Of a DNA stretch of 64,000 bases, positions 26,229-34,886 are shown piece after piece. The stretch is taken from NCBI RefSeq assembly GCF_002504165.1, contig NZ_CP021407.1:48509-112508 (forward strand). The letters run 5' to 3'. The translations under genes were made by a program, and so were the position numbers. Numbering within the stretch: the stretch's first letter is position 1; each line of letters opens with the position of its first letter. The notes beneath the pieces are model-generated. The model was not told the origin of the DNA and did not search any database. It saw only the letters and a program-made list of their open reading frames with translations. This DNA comes from Pacificitalea manganoxidans. GTDB lineage: Bacteria; Pseudomonadota; Alphaproteobacteria; Rhodobacterales; Rhodobacteraceae.

Positions 26229-27412
26229 CCACCGCACCCGCTTCTGCCACCTTCTCCGTCAACGGGCGCGAGGTCACCCATTCCGGGGAACACCGCACCC
26301 ATCTGGCCGATTTCCTGCGCGAGGATATGGCCCTGACCGGCACCCATATCGGCTGCGAACACGGCGTGTGCGGCGCCTGCACCCTGATGCAGGATGGCCG
26401 CCCCGTGCGCAGTTGCATCACCTATGCCGCCGCCTGCGCCGGGCGCGATATCCGCACGATCGAGGATTTCTCCGACGATCCGCTGATGGCCCGGCTGCGC
26501 GCGGCGTTCAAACAGCATCACGGCCTGCAATGCGGCTTCTGCACACCGGGGATGCTCGCCACCGGCTATGACATCGTGACCCGCCTGCCCGACGCGGACG
26601 AAGCGCGCATTCGCGAAGAACTGTCGGGCAACCTATGCCGGTGCACTGGCTATATGGGCATCGTCGCCGCGATCCGCGCGGTGCTGGCCGACGGCCCCCA
26701 TGCGATTCCCGCCGCCCCGGTTCGCACGCCCGCAATCGGAGCCGCCGTCGGGGTCGGGGTCCTGAGCGGCGCGGTCGCCCCCGCTCCCGCTGCGCCCGCC
26801 CAGTCCGCCGCCGACACGGCCCCGGCACTGCCCGCCAGCCGCCCCGCACCGCTGACCGATGGCACCCGCCTCCACCGCGCGGTCGATCTGGACCTGCCCG
26901 CCGATCAGCTCTGGCCGGTGCTGCGCGACATTCACGCCGTGGCCGCCTGCCTGCCCGGCGCCGCCATCGAACAGGTCGATGCCGAAGGCCGGGTCATCGG
27001 CAGCTACACCACCCGGATCGGTCCGATGAAGGCCAGCTTCCGCGGCACGGCCTATGTCGATTATGATGACGCCGCCCGGACCGGCACGGTCAGCGGCAGC
27101 GGCGGCGATGGCTCCAGCCGGTCACGGGCGCAGGGGCAGATCGGCTTCTCGCTCACCGATCGGGATGCGGCCACGCCCGGCTGTCGGCTGGAGGTCGAGA
27201 TGCTGTATAAGATCGGCGGTCCGCTGGCCCAGATCGGTCGCCCCGGCATCGTCGCTGCCGTCGTCGACCAGATCCTCGACAGCTTCACCGCCAACCTCGT
27301 CGCCCGCGCGCAGGGCCGGAATGCCGCTGCCGAACCCGCCGCCGCGCCGGGCACGCTGGCTTTGCTATTCGGGGTGATCCGGCGTATCGTCCGGCTCCCG
27401 AAACGCGGCTGA
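26225..27412 (+). CDS. Fused 2Fe-2S small subunit (CoxS) and CoxG domain
   Basis: This is a 395-residue two-domain protein. Residues 1-155 are a complete CoxS-like small subunit with both clusters (Cys44, Cys49, Cys52, Cys64, then Cys103, Cys106, Cys138, Cys140). An Ala/Pro-rich linker at about 160-205 leads to a CoxG/SRPBCC domain at about 206-360 (DLPADQLWPVLRDIHAVAACLPGA, then GPMKASFRGTAYV). The protein ends in a hydrophobic and basic tail (LALLFGVIRRIVRLPKRG). CoxG is normally a separate protein that anchors or matures CO dehydrogenase at the membrane. The fusion would tie the Fe-S subunit to the membrane. The frame is open throughout with no frameshift. Confidence 0.9.
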   Translation: MTTAPASATFSVNGREVTHSGEHRTHLADFLREDMALTGTHIGCEHGVCGACTLMQDGRPVRSCITYAAACAGRDIRTIEDFSDDPLMARLRAAFKQHHGLQCGFCTPGMLATGYDIVTRLPDADEARIREELSGNLCRCTGYMGIVAAIRAVLADGPHAIPAAPVRTPAIGAAVGVGVLSGAVAPAPAAPAQSAADTAPALPASRPAPLTDGTRLHRAVDLDLPADQLWPVLRDIHAVAACLPGAAIEQVDAEGRVIGSYTTRIGPMKASFRGTAYVDYDDAARTGTVSGSGGDGSSRSRAQGQIGFSLTDRDAATPGCRLEVEMLYKIGGPLAQIGRPGIVAAVVDQILDSFTANLVARAQGRNAAAEPAAAPGTLALLFGVIRRIVRLPKRG

Positions 27413-27424
27413 GGAGGACCGGAT

Positions 27425-27979
27425 TTGGACCATGGCCAGACCACGGGGCTGACCCGCCCCACCCCCGGCGACGCCGCAGCCGACACTGGACCCGACACTG
27501 GCGCGCTCGACGACGCCGCGCTTGGCGATTGGTCCCGCACCGATCTGCACGAACGCCCCGGCGTCCTGATCCGCCGGATGCACCAGATCCATATGGCGCT
27601 GTTCAGTCACGAATGCGCGGGCGAGGGCATCACCCCGGTGCAATACAGCGTGTTGACCGCGCTGTATCACATGGGCCCTTCCGAACAGATCGCCGTGTCG
27701 CGCGCCGTGGGGCTGGACCGCACCAGCACCGCCGATGTGATGCGACGGCTGGAGCAGCGCAAACTGGTGCGCCGCCGGGTCTCGGCCACCGACCGCCGCA
27801 GCAAGATCACCAGCCTGACGGATGTCGGCCAGACCCTGCTGACCCGGATCGAGGCCTCCGCCGCGCGCGCCCATGCCCGCACCATCGCCCCGCTCACCCC
27901 GCAGGAGCAGGATCAGCTGATGACCCACATGAAGAAGATCATCGCCGCCTATGAGGGGCTGGAGCGCAAATCCGGCTGA
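27425..27979 (+). CDS. MarR-family transcriptional regulator 1
   Basis: This 184-residue regulator has a winged-helix domain (ITPVQYSVLTALYHMGPSEQIAVSRAVGLDRTS, then VMRRLEQRKLVRRRVSATDRRSKI). The start is TTG 27425, with AGGAGG 7-12 bp upstream; no in-frame ATG precedes residue 40, so a rare start is supported. It lies 12 bp after the CoxS-CoxG stop and is probably in the same transcript. It is a close paralogue of the next gene, with shared blocks IRRxHQIHxALFxxEC and VRRRVSxxDRR. Confidence 0.85.
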   Translation: MDHGQTTGLTRPTPGDAAADTGPDTGALDDAALGDWSRTDLHERPGVLIRRMHQIHMALFSHECAGEGITPVQYSVLTALYHMGPSEQIAVSRAVGLDRTSTADVMRRLEQRKLVRRRVSATDRRSKITSLTDVGQTLLTRIEASAARAHARTIAPLTPQEQDQLMTHMKKIIAAYEGLERKSG

Positions 27980-28022
27980 GCGCGTCTTGCCCTTCCCCGG
28001 CAGCCAAGGCTAGAGCGGAGCC

Positions 28023-28589
28023 ATGCCCCAGTCCGATCACGACATGACAGACCATCCGCCCGCCACAGCTGCCCCCGCTTCTGCGGGCAGCAGCCCGTGG
28101 CGCGACGATCCGCTGCGCGCGCGACCCGGCTTTCTGATCCGGCGCTTGCACCAGATACACACCGCGCTGTTCAAGGATGAATGCGGCCGCCACGGCGTGT
28201 CGCCCCTGATGTATTCGGTGCTGTCGGCCCTGTCGCAATCGGGCCCCCTGCCCCAGACCGCGCTGGCATTGCAGATTGCGGTCGATAAAACCAACGTCGT
28301 CGATCTGCTGGAGCGGATGAAGCGGCGCGGCATGGTGCGGCGGCGAGTCTCGCCCAATGACCGGCGGGTGCGGCTTATCGAATTGACCGCCGAGGGGCGC
28401 GCGCTGCTCGATGTGATCGACGCCGCCGCCGAGCGCGCCCATATCCGCACGCTGGAGGATCTAAGCCCCGCCGACCGCGATACGCTGGTCACGCTGATGG
28501 CGCAGATCGTGCAGGCCAAGACCGGACAGGACGACCGGCTGGATCTCGATCCCCGCCATGCCGACGGCACAGCCGAGCCCGACGCCTGA
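28023..28589 (+). CDS. MarR-family transcriptional regulator 2
   Basis: This is a 188-residue MarR protein, the tandem paralogue of the preceding gene (RPGFLIRRLHQIHTALFKDECGRHGVSPLMYSVLSAL, then RRRVSPNDRRVRLIELTAEG). The two could bind similar sites or form heterodimers. It ends the plus-strand catabolic cluster just before a convergent terminator. The ligand is probably the substrate or product of the cluster; this is inferred from position. Confidence 0.86.
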   Translation: MPQSDHDMTDHPPATAAPASAGSSPWRDDPLRARPGFLIRRLHQIHTALFKDECGRHGVSPLMYSVLSALSQSGPLPQTALALQIAVDKTNVVDLLERMKRRGMVRRRVSPNDRRVRLIELTAEGRALLDVIDAAAERAHIRTLEDLSPADRDTLVTLMAQIVQAKTGQDDRLDLDPRHADGTAEPDA

Positions 28590-28610
28590 ACTGCCCCCCG
28601 CAATAGAAAA

Positions 28611-28641
28611 GGGGCCCGGACGCATCGCGCCTCCGGACCCC
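28611..28641. terminator. Bidirectional terminator between marR2 and livF
   Basis: GGGGCCCGGA (28611-28620) pairs with TCCGGACCCC (28632-28641) with one mismatch, around an 11-nt loop. A-rich bases precede it (28602-28610) and T-rich bases follow it (28645-28648), fitting two convergent transcripts. Confidence 0.6.
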
Positions 28642-28691
28642 TGGCTTTACGACCGCCCCGCCCCACCGGGCATCGGGCGCGGGCGTTCAGG

Positions 28692-29408
28692 CTACAGCCC
28701 CATATAGGCTTCCTTGATGCGGGGATCGTCGGCCAGCGCATCGGCGCTGCCCGTCATCGTCACCCGCCCGGTTTCGATCACGAACCCGGTCGAGGCCAGT
28801 TCCAGCGCGGTGATGACATCCTGCTCCACCAGCAGGATCGTCAGACCGGTGCGGTTCACCGCCTGTAGCGCCTCGCCCAGCGTATCCACCAGACGCGGCG
28901 CCAGTCCGAGCGACAATTCGTCGATCATCAACAGCTTGGGCCGCGACATGATCCCGCGTCCGATAGCGCACATCTGCTGCTCGCCGCCCGACATGGTGGT
29001 CGCATCCTGATGCGCGCGTTCCTTCAGGATCGGGAAGGTGTCGAGCACGAATTCCAGATCCTGCTCCACCTCCTGCCGGTCGCGGCGCAGATAGGCGCCC
29101 AGCAACAGGTTATCGCGCACCGACATGCCCTTGAACAGGCGGCGGCCTTCGGGGACATGGGCGATGCCCGCGCCCAGAACCGCATCGGCGGTTTCACCGG
29201 CCAGTTCCTGACCCTGCAGGCGGATGCTGCCCGCGCGGGGCTGGATCAGCCCCGACACCGTGCGCAGCAACGTCGTCTTGCCCGCGCCGTTGGAGCCGAC
29301 GATGCAGGTGATTTCGCCGGGCATCACCCGGATCGTCACATCCCACAATACCTGCACATCGCCGTAACCGGCCTGTAGCCCTTCGATCTGCAACAACGGA
29401 TCAGACAT
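28692..29408 (-). CDS. livF: Branched-chain amino acid-type ABC transporter ATP-binding protein LivF
   Basis: This 238-residue ATPase has Walker A GSNGAGKTT, signature SGGEQQ and Walker B LLMIDELSLGLAP. LivF features are the VPEGRRLFKGMSVRDNL segment and a length below 240. It works with LivG on the LivHM pore. The start overlaps the livG stop. It is the last gene of the operon SBP-H-M-G-F. Confidence 0.94.
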   Translation of the reverse strand: MSDPLLQIEGLQAGYGDVQVLWDVTIRVMPGEITCIVGSNGAGKTTLLRTVSGLIQPRAGSIRLQGQELAGETADAVLGAGIAHVPEGRRLFKGMSVRDNLLLGAYLRRDRQEVEQDLEFVLDTFPILKERAHQDATTMSGGEQQMCAIGRGIMSRPKLLMIDELSLGLAPRLVDTLGEALQAVNRTGLTILLVEQDVITALELASTGFVIETGRVTMTGSADALADDPRIKEAYMGL

Positions 29409-30159
29409 GTGCGCCCTCCATCTGAAAGCGTTCCGCGAATTTCGGACCCAGATAGGCCTCGATGACCTGCCGGTCGCGCACCATTTCCTGCGGCGGGCCT
29501 TCGGCGATCAGTTGGCCGTGATGCAGCACCAGAACCCGCTGTGACACCGACAGCACCACCTTCATCAGATGTTCGATGATAAGGATGCTGACGCCACGCG
29601 CGGCGATGCGCCGGATCAGGTCCAGCGCGCCGTCGATCTCGGTCGCGTTGAGGCCCGCGTTGACCTCATCGAGCAGCAGAACCTTCGGCTGCATGGCAAG
29701 GCTTTTCGCCAGTTCCAGACGCTTCCGGTTGGGCAGGGTCAGCGACGCCGCGGGCGTGTCGGCCACATGGGCCAGCCCCACGAATTCCAGCTCGCGCCGG
29801 GCATTGTCATAGGCATCGCCCATCCCGTCATGGCTGCCCGCGAACAAGGCGCTGGCGGCGACGTTTTCCAGCACCGTCATGCGCGGAAACGGCTGCACGA
29901 TCTGGAAGGTCCGCGCCAGCCCGCGACGCGCGGCCTGAAACGGTTTCTGCCGGGTGACATTTTCGCCTTGGAACAGGACTTTGCCCGCTTCGGGCGTGTG
30001 CACCCCGGTGATCAGGTTGACCAGCGTGGTCTTGCCCGCCCCGTTGGGTCCGATCAGCGCGACGATCTCGCCCTCCTTCAGGGTGAACGACACGTCATTG
30101 ACCGCCTTCACCCCGCCGAAGCTGCGCGACACGCCATCAAGTTCTAGAAGCGCGCTCAT
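29401..30159 (-). CDS. livG: Branched-chain amino acid-type ABC transporter ATP-binding protein LivG
   Basis: This 252-residue ATPase has Walker A GPNGAGKTT, the LivG-specific LARTFQIVQPFPRMTVLENV, and Walker B KVLLLDEVNAGL. The usual LSGGQ signature is replaced by LTLPNRKRLELA, the form seen in many LivG proteins of aromatic-type Liv systems. ATG 30159 is chosen because it overlaps the livM stop (ATGA); the longer upstream frame is a shadow of livM. Confidence 0.93.
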   Translation of the reverse strand: MSALLELDGVSRSFGGVKAVNDVSFTLKEGEIVALIGPNGAGKTTLVNLITGVHTPEAGKVLFQGENVTRQKPFQAARRGLARTFQIVQPFPRMTVLENVAASALFAGSHDGMGDAYDNARRELEFVGLAHVADTPAASLTLPNRKRLELAKSLAMQPKVLLLDEVNAGLNATEIDGALDLIRRIAARGVSILIIEHLMKVVLSVSQRVLVLHHGQLIAEGPPQEMVRDRQVIEAYLGPKFAERFQMEGAHV

Positions 30160-31148
30160 CCTGCTTTCCTTTCCGGTTGGACCGCGGCCCGGGCCGGGCG
30201 CAGACGGCGCTGCACCCCGGCGATGATCCCGCGATAGTCCAGCTTCAACAGACCGCCCGGCAGGAAGAAGATCAGCAGCACGATGATCGCGCCCATGATC
30301 GCCCGGTTCCATTCAAGGAAGTTCGCCCAGAACACCTCTTCCAGCAGGATGAAGGCGACCGCCCCCACCACCGGACCCAGCAGCGTGCCCGCGCCGCCCA
30401 ACAGCACCATCACCGGCACCTTGATCGTCAAGAGGATCGCGAAACTGTCGGTCGGGTCGATATAGCCGACCCACGACGCATAGACCGCGCCCACCGCCGC
30501 CGGAAACACCGCCGACAGGACATAGGCCGCGGTTTTGTAGCGGGTCGCATTGATGCCCACCATATCGGCGGCATCCTCGTTCTGCTCGATGCAGCGCAGC
30601 CCGAACCCAAGCCGCGTGCGATCGACGATCACATTGGCGATAAAGGCGCAGACCATGATGAACAGCATCACCTTCAGCACCAGCCCGGACACTTCGGGCG
30701 GGCGGCCATCCAGCAGCGGCACGTTCAGACCGTCGCCGCCCCCGGTCAGGCTGCCCCAGGACGACACCACCAGACGCGACACATCGACCAACGCGATGGA
30801 GCCGATGGCAAAGTAATGCCCCTTCAGCCGCAGCACGACCGAGCCAATGGCCCAGGAAATGCCGCCCACGACCACCGCCGCCGCCAGCCATGCCGCCGCG
30901 GCGGGAACGCCGTTGCGCTGCGCCAAGGCACCGACATAGCAGCCGATCCCGTAGAACGCGGCGGTCGAAAACGACGGATAGCCGGTATAGCCCCCGATGA
31001 AATTCCACGACAGCGCCAGCGCGGTGAACATCGCGATCGAAATCGCGATCCGCATTTCGTAATTGCCCAATGCCGTAGGCACGGTGGCAAGGATCAGCAC
31101 CCAGACCGCCATGATGACCAAGGGCCAGTTTGATTTACGCGGCATCAT
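30156..31148 (-). CDS. livM: ABC transporter permease LivM
   Basis: This is a 330-residue inner-membrane permease with about eight to ten hydrophobic segments. It has the LivM pattern NFIGGYTGYPSFSTAAFYGIGCYVGA near the N-terminus and CIEQNEDAADMVGINATRYKTAAYVLSAVFPAAVGAVYASW in the EAA-like loop. It overlaps both livH and livG by four bases. Confidence 0.93.
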   Translation of the reverse strand: MMPRKSNWPLVIMAVWVLILATVPTALGNYEMRIAISIAMFTALALSWNFIGGYTGYPSFSTAAFYGIGCYVGALAQRNGVPAAAAWLAAAVVVGGISWAIGSVVLRLKGHYFAIGSIALVDVSRLVVSSWGSLTGGGDGLNVPLLDGRPPEVSGLVLKVMLFIMVCAFIANVIVDRTRLGFGLRCIEQNEDAADMVGINATRYKTAAYVLSAVFPAAVGAVYASWVGYIDPTDSFAILLTIKVPVMVLLGGAGTLLGPVVGAVAFILLEEVFWANFLEWNRAIMGAIIVLLIFFLPGGLLKLDYRGIIAGVQRRLRPARAAVQPERKAG

Positions 31149-32005
31149 TCATACCCCTTCACGCCGACCAGCCCGGTCGGTTTCACGATCAGCAGCACCA
31201 GCATGATGACAAAGCCCACGGTCATCGCGTTCTGCGGCCCCAGATAGACGCCTGCGAAACTTTCGATGATGCCCAAGGCAAGCCCGCCGACCAGCGCGCC
31301 GGACACGCTGCCCAGCCCGCCGATGACGCAGATCACAAATGCCTTGCCCAGAAAGGTGCCGCTCAGATTGGTGGTGATCGGGAACACCATGCTGAACACC
31401 GCCCCCGCGGCACCCGCCATCAGCGCGCTGATGCCGAATGTGATGGCGTAGATCCGGTTCACGCGGATGCCCATCAGCGCGGCGGCTTCGCGGTCCATTC
31501 GCACCGCGACAATCGCCCGCCCGATGGTCGACGCCCGCAGCACCAGATACAGCAGCCCCGTCAGCAACAGCGCCAGCCCCATGCCCAGAAGCCGGTCCAC
31601 CGGCATCGACACGTCCATGAAATCGATCCGCCCGAAATCGAGCGACACCCGCCGCGGCGTGGCGGTGAAATAGACCGTCATCAGGTTATACAGGATCATG
31701 TCCAACCCGAAGGTCAGCGTCAGCGTGGTCAGCACTGGCGCGGCGACCACCTTGTTGATGAGCGTGTATTGCAGCACATAGCCCAGCCCGAACAGCAGCG
31801 CCGCCACGAAGGGCAGCACAAGGATCGGATTGAGCCCGATATAGTACCACGCGAAAAAGGTCAGGTAGCCGCCCAGCACGATGAACGAGCCGTGCAGCAT
31901 GTTGATGACGTTCAAGACGCCCCAGACCAGAGAGAAGCCGATGGCGATGCAGGCATAAAGCGTGCCCAGCACCATCCCGTTGGCGAGTATCTGTGCGAAA
32001 CCCAT
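31145..32005 (-). CDS. livH: ABC transporter permease LivH
   Basis: This is a 286-residue inner-membrane permease (GMVLGTLYACIAIGFSLVWGVLNVINMLHGSFIVLGGY, the LivH N-terminal signature). ATG 32005 is chosen, with an AAAGGA site upstream. The gap of 255 bp to the binding-protein gene (32006-32260) holds no gene I can support. Confidence 0.93.
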   Translation of the reverse strand: MGFAQILANGMVLGTLYACIAIGFSLVWGVLNVINMLHGSFIVLGGYLTFFAWYYIGLNPILVLPFVAALLFGLGYVLQYTLINKVVAAPVLTTLTLTFGLDMILYNLMTVYFTATPRRVSLDFGRIDFMDVSMPVDRLLGMGLALLLTGLLYLVLRASTIGRAIVAVRMDREAAALMGIRVNRIYAITFGISALMAGAAGAVFSMVFPITTNLSGTFLGKAFVICVIGGLGSVSGALVGGLALGIIESFAGVYLGPQNAMTVGFVIMLVLLIVKPTGLVGVKGYE

Positions 32006-32260
32006 GGTGTTTCCTTTGGCGAGAATGTCGACCGGAGGCATCCGGCCTGCGTATCGTCGAAGATGCGGCGCGGCTTTGACGGGGGCGTTTGGCGGGGTCT
32101 TGGCCGGGCGGGCCATGCGGTGCAGGCGGTCGCGCGCCTTGCGCACCACCGCCTGCCCTGTTGCCTGCCTGCCTCGATCCCGTCGCCGGTCCGGGGTGAC
32201 GCGCCGCACTCCGGTCCGCCGCCCCCGGCCCGTCAAAGGGCGCCGATCACCACGCGCCGG

Positions 32261-33487
32261 TCATTCGACCAGCGTCATTTCCGCGTCCGAGATCGCCTCG
32301 GGATAGAGGATCTTGATCGCGCCGTCCTGCACCTGAATCATCGGCATTTCGCGGCCTTGGTTCATGCCGTTGTCGCCAAATTCGATGGGCCCGTAGAAGG
32401 TCTCGAGCGTCGTGGCTTCCAGCGCATCGCGCATCGCCACCGGATCGGTCCCGCCCGCGCGCACCGTCGCATCAGCCACCACTTCCATCGCCGCGGCGCA
32501 GGAGCCGTGGACATAGTCGGGATCTTCGCCGCCGCTCACTTCGAGGAAGTCCTGATAGAAGGCATCGGTCGATCCCCACACACCCGGCACATCGGTGTAG
32601 CCGGTCGCGTGGTGCCACCATGTCGAACTGGTGACGTTATTGGCCAGATCGCCCAGACCTTCGGTGAATTCCTTATAGGCCGGGCCGGTGACCATCGTGA
32701 TGATGGGGGCGCTGATCCCCATGTCTTCCATCTGCTTGCGCCCAAGGATCAGGTCCTGGGTGTAGCCGGTCATGTAGATCCAGTCGGGCTCCAGCCCTTT
32801 CATCGACGACATCGCGGCGGAATGGTCGATGCTGCCCACGGCGTAAAGCTCGTCATAGACCACGTCGATCCCGGCGGCCTTGGCTGAATCCGAAATGGCG
32901 GTCGCCATGGATTTCGGGAACACGTCATCGCGGCCATAGACGGCCAGCGTCTTCAGCTCCGGCATATGCTCTTGGAAATAGGTAACCATCGAGTCGGTCA
33001 TGCCGGTATTCGGGGCCAGCGTGCCGAACAGATACTTGAACCCTTGGTCATAGACCGAGGTGGAGGAGGCGACACAGGCGACCACGGGGATCTGGTAGCG
33101 CTCCGCCACGGCGGCGACGATTTTGGTGTGGCCGGACCCGAACGGCGCCATCAGCACGTCGACCTCGTCGTCGTTGATGAGCTTCTCGGCCAACTGACCC
33201 GCGCGTTTGCCGTCGGTCTGGTAGTCGTATTCGATCAGTTCGACCGGCAGCTTGGTCCCGTCTTCGAGGGTCAGACCGCCTGCGGCATTCACCTTGTCGA
33301 CCCACATCTTCCAGACCAGCGCCTGCTTGTGGCCCTCATCGGCAAGCCCGCCGGTCAGCGCCAGCGGCGTGCCGATCCGCAGCACCCCGTCAGCGGCCTG
33401 CGCGGCGGTGCCGACAGCCCCGGCCACGGTCATGGCACCGGCCAGTAGTGCCATAGTGTTCAATGGCTTGTTGAGTTTGTTGCCCAT
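32261..33487 (-). CDS. ABC transporter substrate-binding protein (LivJ/amide-type)
   Basis: This is a 408-residue periplasmic protein with a Sec signal peptide (about residues 1-31, AQAAD). It has the type I binding-protein fold (GTPLALTGGLADEGHKQALVWKMWVDKVNAAGG, then APFGSGHTKIVAAVAERYQIPVVA, then YGRDDVFPKSMA). It heads the Liv operon 33.5-28.7 kb, convergent with the molybdenum hydroxylase cluster. The ligand may be the compound processed by that cluster, but the two transcripts are separate. Confidence 0.92.
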   Translation of the reverse strand: MGNKLNKPLNTMALLAGAMTVAGAVGTAAQAADGVLRIGTPLALTGGLADEGHKQALVWKMWVDKVNAAGGLTLEDGTKLPVELIEYDYQTDGKRAGQLAEKLINDDEVDVLMAPFGSGHTKIVAAVAERYQIPVVACVASSTSVYDQGFKYLFGTLAPNTGMTDSMVTYFQEHMPELKTLAVYGRDDVFPKSMATAISDSAKAAGIDVVYDELYAVGSIDHSAAMSSMKGLEPDWIYMTGYTQDLILGRKQMEDMGISAPIITMVTGPAYKEFTEGLGDLANNVTSSTWWHHATGYTDVPGVWGSTDAFYQDFLEVSGGEDPDYVHGSCAAAMEVVADATVRAGGTDPVAMRDALEATTLETFYGPIEFGDNGMNQGREMPMIQVQDGAIKILYPEAISDAEMTLVE

Positions 33488-33865
33488 CGTTCAGTCCCTT
33501 TTTGCAGTGCCGCCCCGTGCGTCCCGCGAAAGCCGCGGCGTGGGGGTCGGCACGTCCACATCCTGAAAATGGTTATACATACAACTAAATGTTGCCCAAA
33601 CGTCATCGGCACCCCGCCGCGTCCAAATTGCCCAAAGGTTAAAATTGGTGCGCTGCGGCGCGGCGATGCATTGCAATCCAGCGGGATGTGTCTGCTTGGC
33701 CCGGCGGTGCCGCGCGGATTTCGGGCGGCATGGCGGCGCGCCCGGTCCGGCCGGGGCCCGCTGAGGACGCGCTCGGGGGGCCTTAAAACGCACGGGCCAT
33801 GTGGTTGACCTCCCTTCGCACTCAATACATGACTACGGCAGATTTACACGTCGGGAGGAATGACC
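33488..33865. promoter_or_regulatory. Divergent intergenic region between Liv and TRAP operons
   Basis: This 378-bp gap carries no gene I can support. TTGCCCAAA occurs twice in direct orientation (33592-33600 and 33628-33636, 36 bp apart) within a locally A+T-rich stretch, 33565-33650, that also contains GGTTATACATACAAC. Promoters for both operons are expected here. Confidence 0.45.
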
Positions 33866-34885
33866 ATGTTCAGACGTAATTTCATTGCCGCAATCACGGC
33901 AATCTCCGCAACGACCGGCATCGCGGCGCTCTCTGCCACGACCGCCCTCGCCGCACCCGAAGACTTCGCCGACATGGAGCCGGTGGAACTGCGCCTTGCG
34001 CATGTCGTCAACGAGCAGGACGGCTTCCACATCGCCGCCGAGAAGTTCCGCGATCTGGTGGATGAGCGCACCGGTGGCAAGATCTCGGTCGAGATCTTCC
34101 CCAACGCGTCGCTCGGCGATGAGCGCACGCTGCTGGAAGGCATGCAGATCGGCTCCATCGACATGGGCATCATCACCAACGGTCCGGTGTCCAACTTCCT
34201 CGAAGAGATGGCCGTGTTCGAACTGCCATTCCTGTTTCCGTCCCGCGAGGCCGCCTATAGCGTGCTCGACGGGGAGATCGGTCAGGAGCTTCTCGACCGC
34301 CTGTCCGAGGTCAACCTGAAGGGTCTGGCCTATGCCGAACGTGGTTTCCGCAACCTGACCAACAGCCAGCGCGCGGTGTCCAGCCCCGCCGACATGGAAG
34401 GCATGCGCATCCGCGTCATGGAAAACCCGGTCTATATCGACACGTTCCGCGCGCTTGGCGCCAATGCCGTGCCGATGGCGTGGACCGAAGCGCTGACCGC
34501 CATGCAGCAGGACACGATCGACGGGCAGGAAAACCCGGTCAACGTGGTGGATTCGTTCAAGCTGGACGAAACCCAAGACTACATGACCATGACGCGGCAC
34601 ACCTATGCGCCCGCGCTGTTCGTGATGGGCCTGCCGATCTGGAGCCAGCTGGACGAAGCCGCACAGGACGTGCTGGTCGAAGCCGCGCGCGAGGCCTCCG
34701 CCTATGAACGCGACATGAACGCCCAGATGGAAGAAAAGCAGCTCGACGCCCTGCGCGAGCGCGGCATGGAGATCAACACCGATCCCGATCTCGCCGCCTT
34801 CCAAGCCAAGGTGCAGCCGGTCTACGACCAGTATGGCGAACAGTTCGGCGATTACCTCGACCGCATCCGGTCCGAGCTGAACTAA
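33866..34885 (+). CDS. dctP: TRAP transporter substrate-binding protein DctP
   Basis: This is a 339-residue DctP-family binding protein with a signal peptide (about residues 1-30, TALAAPE). The family signature is clear (LRLAHVVNEQDGFHIAAEKFRDLVDERTGGKISVEIFPNASLGDERTLLEGMQ, with the Arg-containing RIRVMENPVYID segment that salt-bridges carboxylates). ATG 33866 is preferred to ATG 33860 because GGAGG at 33854-33858 is then 7 bp away instead of 1. This SBP is of the classic acid-binding type, unlike the one at 2.6 kb. Confidence 0.94.
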   Translation: MFRRNFIAAITAISATTGIAALSATTALAAPEDFADMEPVELRLAHVVNEQDGFHIAAEKFRDLVDERTGGKISVEIFPNASLGDERTLLEGMQIGSIDMGIITNGPVSNFLEEMAVFELPFLFPSREAAYSVLDGEIGQELLDRLSEVNLKGLAYAERGFRNLTNSQRAVSSPADMEGMRIRVMENPVYIDTFRALGANAVPMAWTEALTAMQQDTIDGQENPVNVVDSFKLDETQDYMTMTRHTYAPALFVMGLPIWSQLDEAAQDVLVEAAREASAYERDMNAQMEEKQLDALRERGMEINTDPDLAAFQAKVQPVYDQYGEQFGDYLDRIRSELN

Positions 34886-34886
34886 G

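Noticed and set aside
31130..32887. A 585-codon open frame on the plus strand
   Set aside because: It is antisense to livH and the 5' part of the binding-protein region, which have clear membrane and binding-protein patterns. The translation is His/Gln/Arg-rich without a domain.
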